Assembly (NCBI RefSeq): GCF_030386795.1
Contig: NZ_JANUQM010000009.1
Location: 1-64,000, forward strand
DNA from: Streptomyces sp. S.PNR 29
GTDB lineage: Bacteria; Actinomycetota; Actinomycetes; Streptomycetales; Streptomycetaceae
DNA length: 64,000 nt
Reading direction: 5' to 3'
Under the pieces are notes generated by a model that saw only the letters and a program-made list of their open reading frames with translations, ran no database searches and was not told where the DNA came from. Shown piece after piece: positions 24,738 through 32,956 of this stretch (positions are counted from its first letter, which is position 1; each line of letters begins with the position of its first letter). Made by a program: the position numbers and the translations under genes.

Positions 24738-25439
24738 TCAGCCACTGGCCGGAGAGACGCCGAGCGTCTGGGTGGCCAGCGCCAGGTTCTTGTCCTCGGC
24801 GCTGCCCCAGGCGTAGACGGTGTTGCTGGTGCCCTCCTTCAGGTTCAGGTCGGCCGGGCCGATCGCCACGGTGTCCGTGCCGGCGAGCACGACGTCGGCC
24901 GAGACGGTGCCGGCGTCGACCACGGTGGTGCCTTCCTTCGGGTTCTCGAGTCCCTTGAACACCGGCTGCCCGCCCGCTCGGACGTCCACGGCCGGAGCGG
25001 CGGCGACGTGACGCACGGTCAGCCGTGCCGTGCCGGCGTCCGTCCTGGAGACGTCGTCGACGAAGGCCGTCAGCCGGGGCTTGCCGTCCGCGGAGAGGTG
25101 GGCCGCGATGGTGGCGTTCGCTCCGGCCGGTACCTTGATCTCCTTCTCGACGGCCGGTGTGCCGTCGGGGGCCTGGCCGGCGCTGAAGACCTGGATGTCG
25201 TAGGTCCCGGCGTCGAGGGCCTGGGGGGCGGTCACGGTGCCGGGCTTGAAGTCGCCGAGCAGCTTGTCACCGTTGGCGTAGACGTCGGCGGTCAGTCCGG
25301 GAACGCCGTGGAAGACGGACACCTTTGCCGTGCCGTCACCGCCCGCGGCGGGGGCCGCCATGGCGGGCGCCGTGGCACCGAGGGCCAGAACACAGGCGCC
25401 GGCCGCGGCGGCGAGGGCGTGGGAGGTGCGGGAGTTCAT
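24738..25439 (-). CDS. Secreted DUF4397 protein
   Basis: 233 aa. A Sec signal peptide (ALAAAAGACVLALGATAPAMA, cleavage near AMA-AP) leads to two copies of a DUF4397-type beta-sandwich: KVSVFHGVPGLTADVYANGDKLL (~40-125) and RLTVRHVAAAPAVDVRAGGQPVF (~140-215). Such proteins are extracellular with unknown function. It is 105 bp downstream of the ECF sigma gene on the same strand and is likely co-transcribed or a target; an anti-sigma factor would be the usual occupant of this place. Confidence 0.9.
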   Translation of the reverse strand: MNSRTSHALAAAAGACVLALGATAPAMAAPAAGGDGTAKVSVFHGVPGLTADVYANGDKLLGDFKPGTVTAPQALDAGTYDIQVFSAGQAPDGTPAVEKEIKVPAGANATIAAHLSADGKPRLTAFVDDVSRTDAGTARLTVRHVAAAPAVDVRAGGQPVFKGLENPKEGTTVVDAGTVSADVVLAGTDTVAIGPADLNLKEGTSNTVYAWGSAEDKNLALATQTLGVSPASG

Positions 25440-25544
25440 GATGAGTCGGTCCCTTCGTCGAGAGGTTCCGCCGGTTGCGGAGTCTCGTCTCTGCTTCCTG
25501 CCGGGGCGTCGCCGTGGATGCGCCGGGAGGCGGATGCGGCGTGC

Positions 25545-26153
25545 CTACGCGGCCCTGCCGGCGGAGCGGGCCTGTTCGATGCCCTCGCGCAGTCGGTGCA
25601 GGCCACGCCGGGCGTGGCTCTTGACGGTGCCCAGGGGCATTCCGGTGCGTTCGGCGATCTGGGTCTGTGTCAGGTCGTCGTAGAACGCCATGCACAGCAC
25701 CTCGCGCTGGTCGCGCGGGAGGCGGGACAGGGCGTCGGCCAGGAGCACCCGGTCCAGGACGTCGTCGGGTGCGCTCACGTCCCGGCGGTGTGCGCCGGCG
25801 TCCTGTGCCACCGAGTCGATCAGTGTGAGGCGCCTCGTCCTGGCTGCCAGGGCATCGACGATCTTCCGGCGCGTGATGCCGACGATCCAGGCACCGAGCG
25901 GTCCACGCTCCGGACGGAAGCCGGCCCGTCCGCGCCAGGCCCCGAGGAAGACCTGCTGGGTCACGTCCTCGGCCTCGTGCGCGTCGCCGAGCGAGCGGAT
26001 CGCCATGGTGTGTACGAGGGGCCGCCATCGCCGGTACACGGCCGCGAACGCCGCCTCGTCGGCTGCGCACAGGCCGCGGGCCAGGTCGTCCTCGTACCGG
26101 GTCTCCTCCACGGCCGGAGAGCGGTCCGCGGTGGAGGGCGTCTTGGTGCTCAT
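25545..26153 (-). CDS. ECF sigma factor, LitS-like
   Basis: 202 aa. Region 2: AAFAAVYRRWRPLVHTMAIRSLGDAHEAEDVTQQVFLG (within residues ~33-75); region 4: LSRLPRDQREVLCMAFYDDLTQTQIAERTGMPLGTVKSH. ATG 26153 has AGGAGG 9 nt upstream. It is divergent from a LitR-like MerR/B12 regulator, and a photolyase gene lies just beyond. In S. coelicolor, LitS is the light-induced ECF factor that LitR controls, so this is probably a LitS homologue; assignment rests on context and resemblance, not alignment. Confidence 0.88.
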   Translation of the reverse strand: MSTKTPSTADRSPAVEETRYEDDLARGLCAADEAAFAAVYRRWRPLVHTMAIRSLGDAHEAEDVTQQVFLGAWRGRAGFRPERGPLGAWIVGITRRKIVDALAARTRRLTLIDSVAQDAGAHRRDVSAPDDVLDRVLLADALSRLPRDQREVLCMAFYDDLTQTQIAERTGMPLGTVKSHARRGLHRLREGIEQARSAGRAA

Positions 26154-26213
26154 GGCCTGTTCCTCCTGCCCGAGCGGGATGACCGGGTGCCTGGGATCCA
26201 GTCTCATGAGCGG

Positions 26214-26250
26214 AAACGACGCAGACAACATGCGTCGTTTGTGCGTCGTA
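26214..26250. promoter_or_regulatory. Probable LitR-type operator in the sigma/MerR divergent promoter
   Basis: AAACGACGCA (26214-26223) and TGCGTCGTTT (26231-26240) are perfect inverted arms around 7 bp. A third direct copy, TGCGTCGTA, follows at 26242-26250, close to the GTG of the MerR gene at 26261. The arrangement suits autoregulation by a MerR/B12 tetramer that binds several half-sites. A single GCGTCGT also lies at 30281-30287 just upstream of the SDR-photolyase operon. Confidence 0.7.
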
Positions 26251-26260
26251 CCATGGGAGT

Positions 26261-27259
26261 GTGAGGACGAACAGGGACGAGGGGGACGAGGCAGCTGCGC
26301 CGCGCGGCGGCGGGCTGACCACCGGAGAGGTGGCGAGGCGGCTCGGGGTGGCGCCCACGACGATCCGTTCCTGGGATCGTCGCTACGGCCTCGGTCCCAC
26401 CGCACACACCGATGGCCGGCACCGCCGCTGGACCGCCGTCGACGTGGCACGGCTGGAGCGGATGTGCGCTCTCACGGCGAGCGGGTTGCCGCCCGCCGAG
26501 GCCGCCCGCCTGGCGCTCGACGAGGCGGGTCCGGACACTTCCCCGCTCACGGGGAGCCCCGCTCCCCCACCGAGGCCGGCAGCCCGGAGACGGAGCCGGG
26601 CCGGCACCGGCCTGCGACTGGGCGACGCGCGCCAGGAATGCAGGGGCCTCGCGCGCGCGGCCCTGCGCCTCGACGCCACCTCCCTCGACGAGCTGCTGAC
26701 GGCCGCGATCGAGGAGCACGGCCTGATCGCCGCCTGGACGGAGGTGATCATGCCTACGCTGCAGGCGGTGGGCCGTAAGTGGGAGAGCTCGGGTGAGAGG
26801 TACGTGGAGGTCGAGCACTTCCTGTCCTGGCACGTCTCCGGTGCTCTGCGGCGTCATGCGCCGTCCGTGGCCGCCGACCGGCCCGGAGCCACCACTCTGC
26901 TCGCCTGTGTTCCCGCGGAGAATCACACGCTGCCGCTGGAGGTGCTTGCCGCCGCGCTGGCCGAACGCGGCCTTCCGGTGCGCATGTTCGGCGGCGCGCT
27001 GCCCGTCGCGTCACTGGTGGCCGCCGTACGCAGGACCGGCCCGGCGGTGGTGGGGCTGTGGGCGCAGTCCCGCACCACGGCGAGCCGGCCGCTGGCCCAG
27101 CATGTCGCGGCGATCGAGTGGGGCGTGCGCGGCGCCCGCAGGAAACCGCTGGTCCTCACGCTCGGTCCCGGCTGGGCCGGGCAGACGGCGCCGGGCCTGC
27201 CGCATCCCCCGGGGCTGGCGGAGGCCGTCACGGCGGTGGAGTCGGTCGCACTGAGGTGA
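26261..27259 (+). CDS. MerR-family B12-dependent light regulator, LitR/CarH-like
   Basis: 332 aa. MerR winged helix at residues ~19-85 (TTGEVARRLGVAPTTIRSWDRRYGL), an Ala/Pro/Arg linker, a helical cap (~125-210) and a Rossmann B12-binding domain (~215-330). The cobalamin-capping motif is W-x10-EH (WESSGERYVEVEH), one residue longer than the usual W-x9-EH. The lower-ligand His is probably in ENHTLPL, where D-x-H-x-x-G is expected. CarH/LitR proteins repress in the dark and release DNA when light breaks the Co-C bond of adenosylcobalamin. Divergent from the ECF gene. Confidence 0.88.
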   Translation: MRTNRDEGDEAAAPRGGGLTTGEVARRLGVAPTTIRSWDRRYGLGPTAHTDGRHRRWTAVDVARLERMCALTASGLPPAEAARLALDEAGPDTSPLTGSPAPPPRPAARRRSRAGTGLRLGDARQECRGLARAALRLDATSLDELLTAAIEEHGLIAAWTEVIMPTLQAVGRKWESSGERYVEVEHFLSWHVSGALRRHAPSVAADRPGATTLLACVPAENHTLPLEVLAAALAERGLPVRMFGGALPVASLVAAVRRTGPAVVGLWAQSRTTASRPLAQHVAAIEWGVRGARRKPLVLTLGPGWAGQTAPGLPHPPGLAEAVTAVESVALR

Positions 27260-27367
27260 TGCCGACTGTGCGTGCCGGAGCGTCGGGGCACCCGTCGGTC
27301 CGGTCGCCCGGCCGGGAGCGGCACGGTCCGCACCGGCGGCTCCGGCGGTGCACGCAGGAGCCGCCCT

Positions 27368-28741
27368 TCAGCCGCTGCCGCGGGCGCGCCTGAAGCGGGC
27401 CAGTCCGTCCGTGAGGCCGATCAGCGGTTCCGGGTAGTCGAGGCGGGCGCGCCGGTCCTCCTGGAGCCGCCATGGTTCGTGCACCAACCGGTCCTCCACG
27501 GCGTGCAGCTCGGGCACCCATCGGCGTACGTAGGCTCCCTGCGGGTCGAAGCGTCGGCCCTGGAGCACCGGGTTGAGGACGCGGTGGGGCCGGGTGTCCG
27601 TGCCGGTGCCGGCGACCCACTGCCAGTTGAGCTGGTTGTTGACGATGTCGCCGTCGACGAGCAGGTCGAGGAAGTGCCGGGCCCCGATCCGCCAGTCCAC
27701 GTACAGCGTCTTGGTCAGAAAGCTCGCCACCAGCAGCCGGGCGCGGTTGTGCATCCAGCCCTCGTGACGCAGCTGGCGCATTCCCGCGTCCACGATCGGG
27801 TACCCGGTGCGGCCCTCCCGCCACGCGGCGATGTCCTGGGCCGCGTCCTTCTCGCCCCGCCACTGGTCGTGCCGGGTGCGGTAGTCCCGGTAGGACGCGT
27901 CGGGGCGGGCCGCCAGCACCTGGTGGTGGAAGTCACGCCAGCACAGCTGCCGCACGAACGCCTCCGCCCCGGGGCCCCCGTGCGCCCGGGCGCGCCGGAT
28001 CAGCTCGACAGGGGACAGCGCACCGAAGTGCAGATAAGGCGACAGCCGGGAGGTCGCGTCGCCCGCGAGGTCGTCCTGACGTTCCTCGTAGCGGGACAGA
28101 CCTCCCTCGGCCCACCGGGAGAACCGGTCGCGTCCCGCTCGCTCTCCTCCGGTGGGCAGGCCCGGCGAGACGCCGGACAGGCCGGCGCGGCGCGGCAGCG
28201 GCTCGCCGCGCACTTCCTCGGGCACGCGCACGGTACGCGGCGCGGGGCGCAGATCCCGCAGCCGTTCACCCGACCAGCGCCGGAAGTAGGGGGTGAACAC
28301 GGAGTAGTGGTCGGAGCCGGACGGCGTCACCGCCCCGGGGGCCACAGCGGTGATCACGGCGTCGTGCACCCGCAGCGCCACGCCGCTGTGCCGCAGCAGG
28401 CCGCGCAGCCGCTCTTCCCGCCGCTGGGCGTAGCCGGTGACGCCTGCGGCCGTGTGTACCTCTGTGGCACCGCACTCGGCGGCGACCGCCCCGACCTCAC
28501 GCGCGACCGGCCCCGAGCGCACGACGAGCCGGCCGCCGCGCCGGCGCAGCGAGGCGTCGAGACCGGCCAGGCAGTCGGTGAGGAAGGCGAGGCGGTTGGG
28601 GGCGTCGAAGCCCACCGCGCGCATCCCGGGATCGCGTACGAAGAGCGGCACCACCTCGTCGGCCGCCGTGAGTGCGGCGTGCAGCGGCGGATGATCGTGC
28701 AGACGCAGATCCGCGGTGAACAGGACGACCGCGACGGTCAT
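27368..28741 (-). CDS. phr: Deoxyribodipyrimidine photolyase
   Basis: 457 aa class I CPD photolyase. N-terminal antenna domain (VAVVLFTADLRLHDHPPLHAAL) and C-terminal FAD domain with RLSPYLHFGALSP, FVRQLCWRDFHHQVLA, WREGRTGYPIVDAGMRQL and VNNQLNWQWVAGTG. Uses light to split cyclobutane pyrimidine dimers. ATG 28741 has AGGAGG 6 nt upstream and overlaps the stop of the SDR gene (ATGA), so both are one operon. Being next to a LitS/LitR-like pair suggests light induction. Confidence 0.95.
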   Translation of the reverse strand: MTVAVVLFTADLRLHDHPPLHAALTAADEVVPLFVRDPGMRAVGFDAPNRLAFLTDCLAGLDASLRRRGGRLVVRSGPVAREVGAVAAECGATEVHTAAGVTGYAQRREERLRGLLRHSGVALRVHDAVITAVAPGAVTPSGSDHYSVFTPYFRRWSGERLRDLRPAPRTVRVPEEVRGEPLPRRAGLSGVSPGLPTGGERAGRDRFSRWAEGGLSRYEERQDDLAGDATSRLSPYLHFGALSPVELIRRARAHGGPGAEAFVRQLCWRDFHHQVLAARPDASYRDYRTRHDQWRGEKDAAQDIAAWREGRTGYPIVDAGMRQLRHEGWMHNRARLLVASFLTKTLYVDWRIGARHFLDLLVDGDIVNNQLNWQWVAGTGTDTRPHRVLNPVLQGRRFDPQGAYVRRWVPELHAVEDRLVHEPWRLQEDRRARLDYPEPLIGLTDGLARFRRARGSG

Positions 28742-30258
28742 GTCGTCCCTCCTGGTGTCATGCCCTTGGCGGCGGCCTGTCCGATGTTGCGGGCCATGCC
28801 TCCGAAGACCACGGCGTGGAAGGGGGAGACGCTCCACCAGTAGGCGTGGCCGAGCAGGCCGCGTGGGTGGAACAGGGCGCGCTGCCGGTAGCGGGTGCGG
28901 CCCTCGTCGTCGGTCTCGGCGTACATCTCCAGCCATGCGAGGCCGGGCAGTCGCATCTCGGCACGCAGCCGCAGCAGATGGCCCGGCTCGATCTCCTCGA
29001 CCCGCCAGAAGTCCAGGGAGTCGCCGACGCGCAGGTGTTCGGCATCGCGTCGTCCACGGCGCAGGCCGACTCCGCCGACGAGCCGGTCCAGCCGGCCGCG
29101 GACCGTCCAGGCCGGCGGGAAGGAGTACCAGCCGTTGTCACCGCCGATGCCTTCGATCACCTGCCACAGCGCCCGCCGGGACGCGTCGACCCGGAGCTGC
29201 CGAGCGTCCTCGTAGAGACTGCCGCCGGCCCAGTCCGGGTCCGTGGGCAGCGGGTCGCTGGGCGCGCCGGGTGCGGCGGCGGACGACCAGCGGGTGGCGA
29301 CCTGGGCCTCCCGCACGCGCCGCAGCGCCTGGGCCAGTGCCTCGTCGAACGGCAGCGGCCGTCCAGGCGGGTCGGGGACGTAGCGGGTGATGTCGCGTTC
29401 GCGGCAGACGACCTCGTGACGCAGCGACTCGGTCAGGGGCCGGGCGATGGAGGCGGGCACCGGGGTGACGAGGCCGACCCAGTGGCTGGAGAGCCACGGG
29501 GTGAGGACGGGCACCGGCACGATGATCCGCCGCCGCAGCCCGGCGACGGCCGCGTACCGGCGCATCATCTCCCGGTAGGTGAGGACGTCCGGCCCGCCGA
29601 TGTCGAACGCCCTGTCCACCTCGGCCGGCATGGTGGCCGAGCCGACGAGGTAGCGCAGTACGTCGCGCACCCCGATCGGCTGCGTCCGCGTCCGCACCCA
29701 TCTGGGGGTCACCATGACAGGCAGCCGCTCGGTGAGGTAACGCAGCATCTCGAAGGATGCCGATCCCGAGCCGATGACGACCGCGGCCCGCAGCACCGTG
29801 GCGGGCACGGGTGCCGCCAGGAAGATCCGGCCGACCTCGGCGCGGGAGCGCAGATGCGGGGAGAGCTCCCGCTCCGGGACGCCGGCGGGCGTGAGTCCGC
29901 CCAGATACACGATGCGCCTCACCCCGGCGGCGTGCGCCTGCTCGGCGAAGGTCCGGGCGGCGCGGCGGTCGGTGTCCTCGAAATCCGCGCCCGTACCGAG
30001 CGCGTGCACGAGGTAGTACGCGACGTCGATGCCGCGCATGGCCTCGGCGACCGATGCGGCGTCCGTGACGTCACCGCGTACGGTCTCGGCGTCCCGGGCC
30101 CAGGGGTGGTCGCGCAGCTTGCCGGGTGAGCGGGCCAGGCACCTCACCCGGTGACCCGCCTCCAGCAGCTCCGGCACCAGACGGCCGCCGATGTAGCCGG
30201 AAGCCCCGGTGACCAGGCAGTGCAGCCGCTCCGTCGTCCGCTGTCGGTCCGTGTCCAC
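28738..30258 (-). CDS. SDR NAD(P)-binding protein with C-terminal DUF2867 domain
   Basis: 506 aa from GTG 30258, chosen because GGAGGG lies 6 nt upstream; an ATG at 30309 in frame has no such site. N-terminal atypical SDR (CLVTGASGYIGGRLVPELLEAG, residues ~15-300) and C-terminal DUF2867-type domain (SLDFWRVEEIEPGHLLRLRAEM). Members are common in light-induced or carotenoid-type clusters of Streptomyces. The substrate is unknown; the C-terminal part resembles lipid-binding START-like folds. First gene of the operon with photolyase. Confidence 0.88.
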   Translation of the reverse strand: MDTDRQRTTERLHCLVTGASGYIGGRLVPELLEAGHRVRCLARSPGKLRDHPWARDAETVRGDVTDAASVAEAMRGIDVAYYLVHALGTGADFEDTDRRAARTFAEQAHAAGVRRIVYLGGLTPAGVPERELSPHLRSRAEVGRIFLAAPVPATVLRAAVVIGSGSASFEMLRYLTERLPVMVTPRWVRTRTQPIGVRDVLRYLVGSATMPAEVDRAFDIGGPDVLTYREMMRRYAAVAGLRRRIIVPVPVLTPWLSSHWVGLVTPVPASIARPLTESLRHEVVCRERDITRYVPDPPGRPLPFDEALAQALRRVREAQVATRWSSAAAPGAPSDPLPTDPDWAGGSLYEDARQLRVDASRRALWQVIEGIGGDNGWYSFPPAWTVRGRLDRLVGGVGLRRGRRDAEHLRVGDSLDFWRVEEIEPGHLLRLRAEMRLPGLAWLEMYAETDDEGRTRYRQRALFHPRGLLGHAYWWSVSPFHAVVFGGMARNIGQAAAKGMTPGGTT

Positions 30259-30598
30259 GAGCGTCCCTCCGTGCGGTCCGGCGTCGTGACCTCTTGTGCT
30301 TCCGGTCATGAGCGCTGCGGCGGCGCCGCGCCCGTCGCCGCGGCGCGGCGCGGCGCGAACGGGCACAGGGGCCCGTCCGGCCTCCAAAATCGCCTGCGCG
30401 GGCGGCCATGACGGCCGGCTCCCAGGTCACTCGGCAGGACGTCGGGTGATCGGGAGTGCCTCGCAGCGCTGTGGCCCGCGGGACCGGCTGCCGAAGGCAT
30501 CGGGCGGTTCCCACCACTCCACGCAACCACTTCGGCGGGCACCGGGCATCCGGACGCATGCCCCGGGGACAGTGCCCGGCGCTCACGAGACGCACGGC
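30259..30598. other. Non-coding region upstream of the SDR-photolyase operon
   Basis: 340 bp, very GC-rich at 30310-30360, with no supported frame. It must contain the operon promoter (minus strand); one GCGTCGT half-site like those at the LitR operator lies at 30281-30287. Confidence 0.5.
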
Positions 30599-30634
30599 GA
30601 AGCCCCCGGCCGCTGGGCAGCAGCCGGGGGCTTC
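30599..30634 (-). terminator. Terminator of the MFS gene
   Basis: GAAGCCCCCGGC (30599-30610) and GCCGGGGGCTTC (30623-30634) form a perfect 12-bp stem with a 12-nt loop, 14 bp past the MFS stop codon. Confidence 0.85.
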
Positions 30635-30647
30635 ACTCACCGCGGAA

Positions 30648-32237
30648 TCAGACCGCCTCGGTCACCGGAGCCTTGGCCTCGGCGCCGTCGCCCGGCCCGT
30701 CCGCGTCCTTCGGTCCCGCCCCCTTGAGCGGGGTCTCCTTCACGAACACCGCCGCCACCAGCACGACGACCGCCACCACCGCTCCCAGCAGGAACGCCCC
30801 GTGCGTCCCGGCGGACACGGCGTGCTGGTACGCCTCCCGCACCGGCGCCGGCAGCTTCTCCAGGCCCGCCGCGTCCAGCTGCGCCGACTGCTCGGTCACC
30901 TTGGCGCCCAGCGCCCCGGCCCGCTCGGCCATGACGTCCTGGACCCGGTGGTTGAACAGCGCGCCCATGATGGCGACGCCGAAGGAGGAGCCGAGCGTGC
31001 GGAAGAGCGTCGTGGACGAGGACGCGACGCCCATGTCCTTCATCTCCACGCTGTTCTGCGCGACCAGCATGGTGATCTGCATCAGGCAGCCCATGCCGAG
31101 GCCGACGACCGCCATGAACACACCGGAGGTGAAGCGGCTGGTCCCGGTGTCCATGGTGGACAGCAGGTACAGCCCGACGAACATCAGCACACCGCCGACG
31201 ATCGGGAACACCTTGTAGCGCCCGGTGTTCGTGGTCACCCGCCCCGCGATCATCGAGGTGACCAGCATCGCGCCGAGCATCGGCAGGAGCAGCAGCCCGG
31301 AGTTGGTCGCGGACGCGCCCTGCACCGCCTGCTGGTACAGCGGCAGGAAGAGCGTGGCCCCGAACATCACGAAGCCGGTGATGAAGCCGATGACGGACAT
31401 CAGCGTGAAGTTGCGGCTGCGGAAGATGTGCAGCGGCACGATCGGCTCCGCGGCCCGGGTCTGCCAGAAGACGAACCCGACGAGCGCGGCGACACCGATG
31501 CCGATGAGCTCCATGATCCGCGCGGAGGTCCAGGCGTACTCCGTGCCGCCCCAGGTGGTGACGAGCACGATGGAGGTGATGCCGACCGTCAGCAGCGCGG
31601 CGCCCAGATAGTCGATCCGCGCCTCGGCCCGCTTCTTCGGCAGGTGCAGTACGACACTGATGGCGGCCAGCGCGACCAGGCCGAGCGGCAGGTTGATGTA
31701 GAACGCCCAGCGCCAGCCCCAGTTGTCGGTGATGGTGCCGCCGACCAGCGGCCCGCCGATCATCGCCAGCGCCATGACGCCGGCCATCATGCCCTGGTAC
31801 TTGCCGCGCTCGCGGGGCGGGATCAGATCACCGATGATCGCCATGACGCCGACCATCAGACCGCCGGCGCCGAGTCCCTGAACGGCACGGAAGCCGATGA
31901 GCTGGCCCATGTCCTGGGCCATGCCGCTGAGCGCGGAGCCGATCAGGAAGAGCACGATCGAGCTCATGAACGTGCCCTTGCGGCCGTACATGTCGCCGAG
32001 CTTGCCCCAGATCGGGGTGGAGGCGGCGGTGGCGAGGGTGTAAGCGGTGACCACCCACGACAGGTGCTCCAGGCCGCCCAGATCGCCCACGATCGTCGGC
32101 ATCGCGGTACCGATGATCATGTTGTCGAGCATCGCGAGCATCATCGCGATCATCAGCGCGAGCAGCACCACCCGCACGCTCTTCGGCTGTTTGCCGCTGT
32201 CCTTGTCGACGGTCCCGCCCGCCGGTGTGTCCGCCAT
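30648..32237 (-). CDS. MFS drug-exporter, DHA2 (EmrB/QacA) family
   Basis: 529 aa with about 14 hydrophobic segments. Motif A GKLGDMYGRKG between TM2 and TM3, motif C-like GLGAGGLMVGVMAIIGDL and GGPLVGGTITDNWGWRWAFYIN are clear signs of a 14-TMS proton antiporter. ATG 32237 (MADTPAGG) has GGAG 8 nt upstream; a GTG 9 bp earlier is possible. Expression is probably repressed by the divergent TetR through two operators between the genes. The extracytoplasmic loop near the C-terminus (residues ~425-490) is long and charged. Confidence 0.94.
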   Translation of the reverse strand: MADTPAGGTVDKDSGKQPKSVRVVLLALMIAMMLAMLDNMIIGTAMPTIVGDLGGLEHLSWVVTAYTLATAASTPIWGKLGDMYGRKGTFMSSIVLFLIGSALSGMAQDMGQLIGFRAVQGLGAGGLMVGVMAIIGDLIPPRERGKYQGMMAGVMALAMIGGPLVGGTITDNWGWRWAFYINLPLGLVALAAISVVLHLPKKRAEARIDYLGAALLTVGITSIVLVTTWGGTEYAWTSARIMELIGIGVAALVGFVFWQTRAAEPIVPLHIFRSRNFTLMSVIGFITGFVMFGATLFLPLYQQAVQGASATNSGLLLLPMLGAMLVTSMIAGRVTTNTGRYKVFPIVGGVLMFVGLYLLSTMDTGTSRFTSGVFMAVVGLGMGCLMQITMLVAQNSVEMKDMGVASSSTTLFRTLGSSFGVAIMGALFNHRVQDVMAERAGALGAKVTEQSAQLDAAGLEKLPAPVREAYQHAVSAGTHGAFLLGAVVAVVVLVAAVFVKETPLKGAGPKDADGPGDGAEAKAPVTEAV

Positions 32238-32262
32238 CGTTTCCACTCCCCCACCTACTGCT

Positions 32263-32332
32263 ACTTACTTGCCGCCCGGCTAGTGACTACACTCAGAACG
32301 TAGAGGCGTAACTAGCCGGGCGTCAAGTAAGT
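32263..32332. promoter_or_regulatory. Twin TetR operators between MFS exporter and its regulator
   Basis: Two copies of the palindrome ACTNGCCGNNCGGCNAGT occur: ACTTGCCGCCCGGCTAGT (32267-32284) and ACTAGCCGGGCGTCAAGT (32311-32328, one mismatch). They are in inverted orientation and part of a 22-bp inverted repeat with 21 of 22 positions conserved. Centres are 44 bp apart, about four turns, so two dimers would lie on one face. They cover the promoters of both divergent genes. Confidence 0.85.
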
Positions 32333-32371
32333 TTTTGGGAAAGCGCTTGGAGTAGGAGGATGGGCGGCACC

Positions 32372-32956
32372 ATGGACGGCACCAAGCAGCGGCGCCGCGG
32401 GAACACCCGCCAGCGCATCCAGGACGTGGCGCTCGAACTCTTCGCGGAGCAGGGCTACGAGAAGACCTCACTGCGCGAGATCTCCGAGCGCCTGGAGGTG
32501 ACCAAGGCCGCGCTGTACTACCACTTCAAGACGAAGGAAGAAATCCTCGTCAGCATCTTCGAGGACGTCTCCCAGCCGATCGAGGACCTGATCGAGTGGG
32601 GCCGCCAGCAGCCGCACACCCTTGAGACGAAGCAGGAGATCCTGCGCCGCTACAGCGACGCGCTGGCGGTCGCGGCCCCGCTCTTCCGCTTCATGCAGGA
32701 GAACCAGGCCACGGTACGGGAGTTGCGCATCGGCGAGATGTTCAAGAACCGCATGCTCGGCATGAAGGACATCCTCGTCGACCCGGACGCCGACCTGGTC
32801 GACCAGGTCCGCTGTATCAGCGCGATGTTCACGCTGCACGCCGGAATGCACGTCCTGAGCGACATCGAGGGCGACCCCGAGGCCAAGCGCGAGGCGGTCC
32901 TCGAAGTCGCGATCGATCTGGTCACCCAGGCCCACCAGGCGACGGAACGCCCTTAG
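32372..32956 (+). CDS. TetR-family repressor of the adjacent MFS exporter
   Basis: 194 aa from ATG 32372, with GGAGG 12 nt upstream; an ATG at 32360 touches the ribosome-binding site and is less likely. HTH: RQRIQDVALELFAEQGYEKTSLREISERLEVTKAALYYHF (within residues ~14-56). Divergent from the MFS gene with twin operators between, so it likely represses both until a drug binds. Its stop overlaps the stop of the convergent peptidase gene by two bases. Confidence 0.95.
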   Translation: MDGTKQRRRGNTRQRIQDVALELFAEQGYEKTSLREISERLEVTKAALYYHFKTKEEILVSIFEDVSQPIEDLIEWGRQQPHTLETKQEILRRYSDALAVAAPLFRFMQENQATVRELRIGEMFKNRMLGMKDILVDPDADLVDQVRCISAMFTLHAGMHVLSDIEGDPEAKREAVLEVAIDLVTQAHQATERP

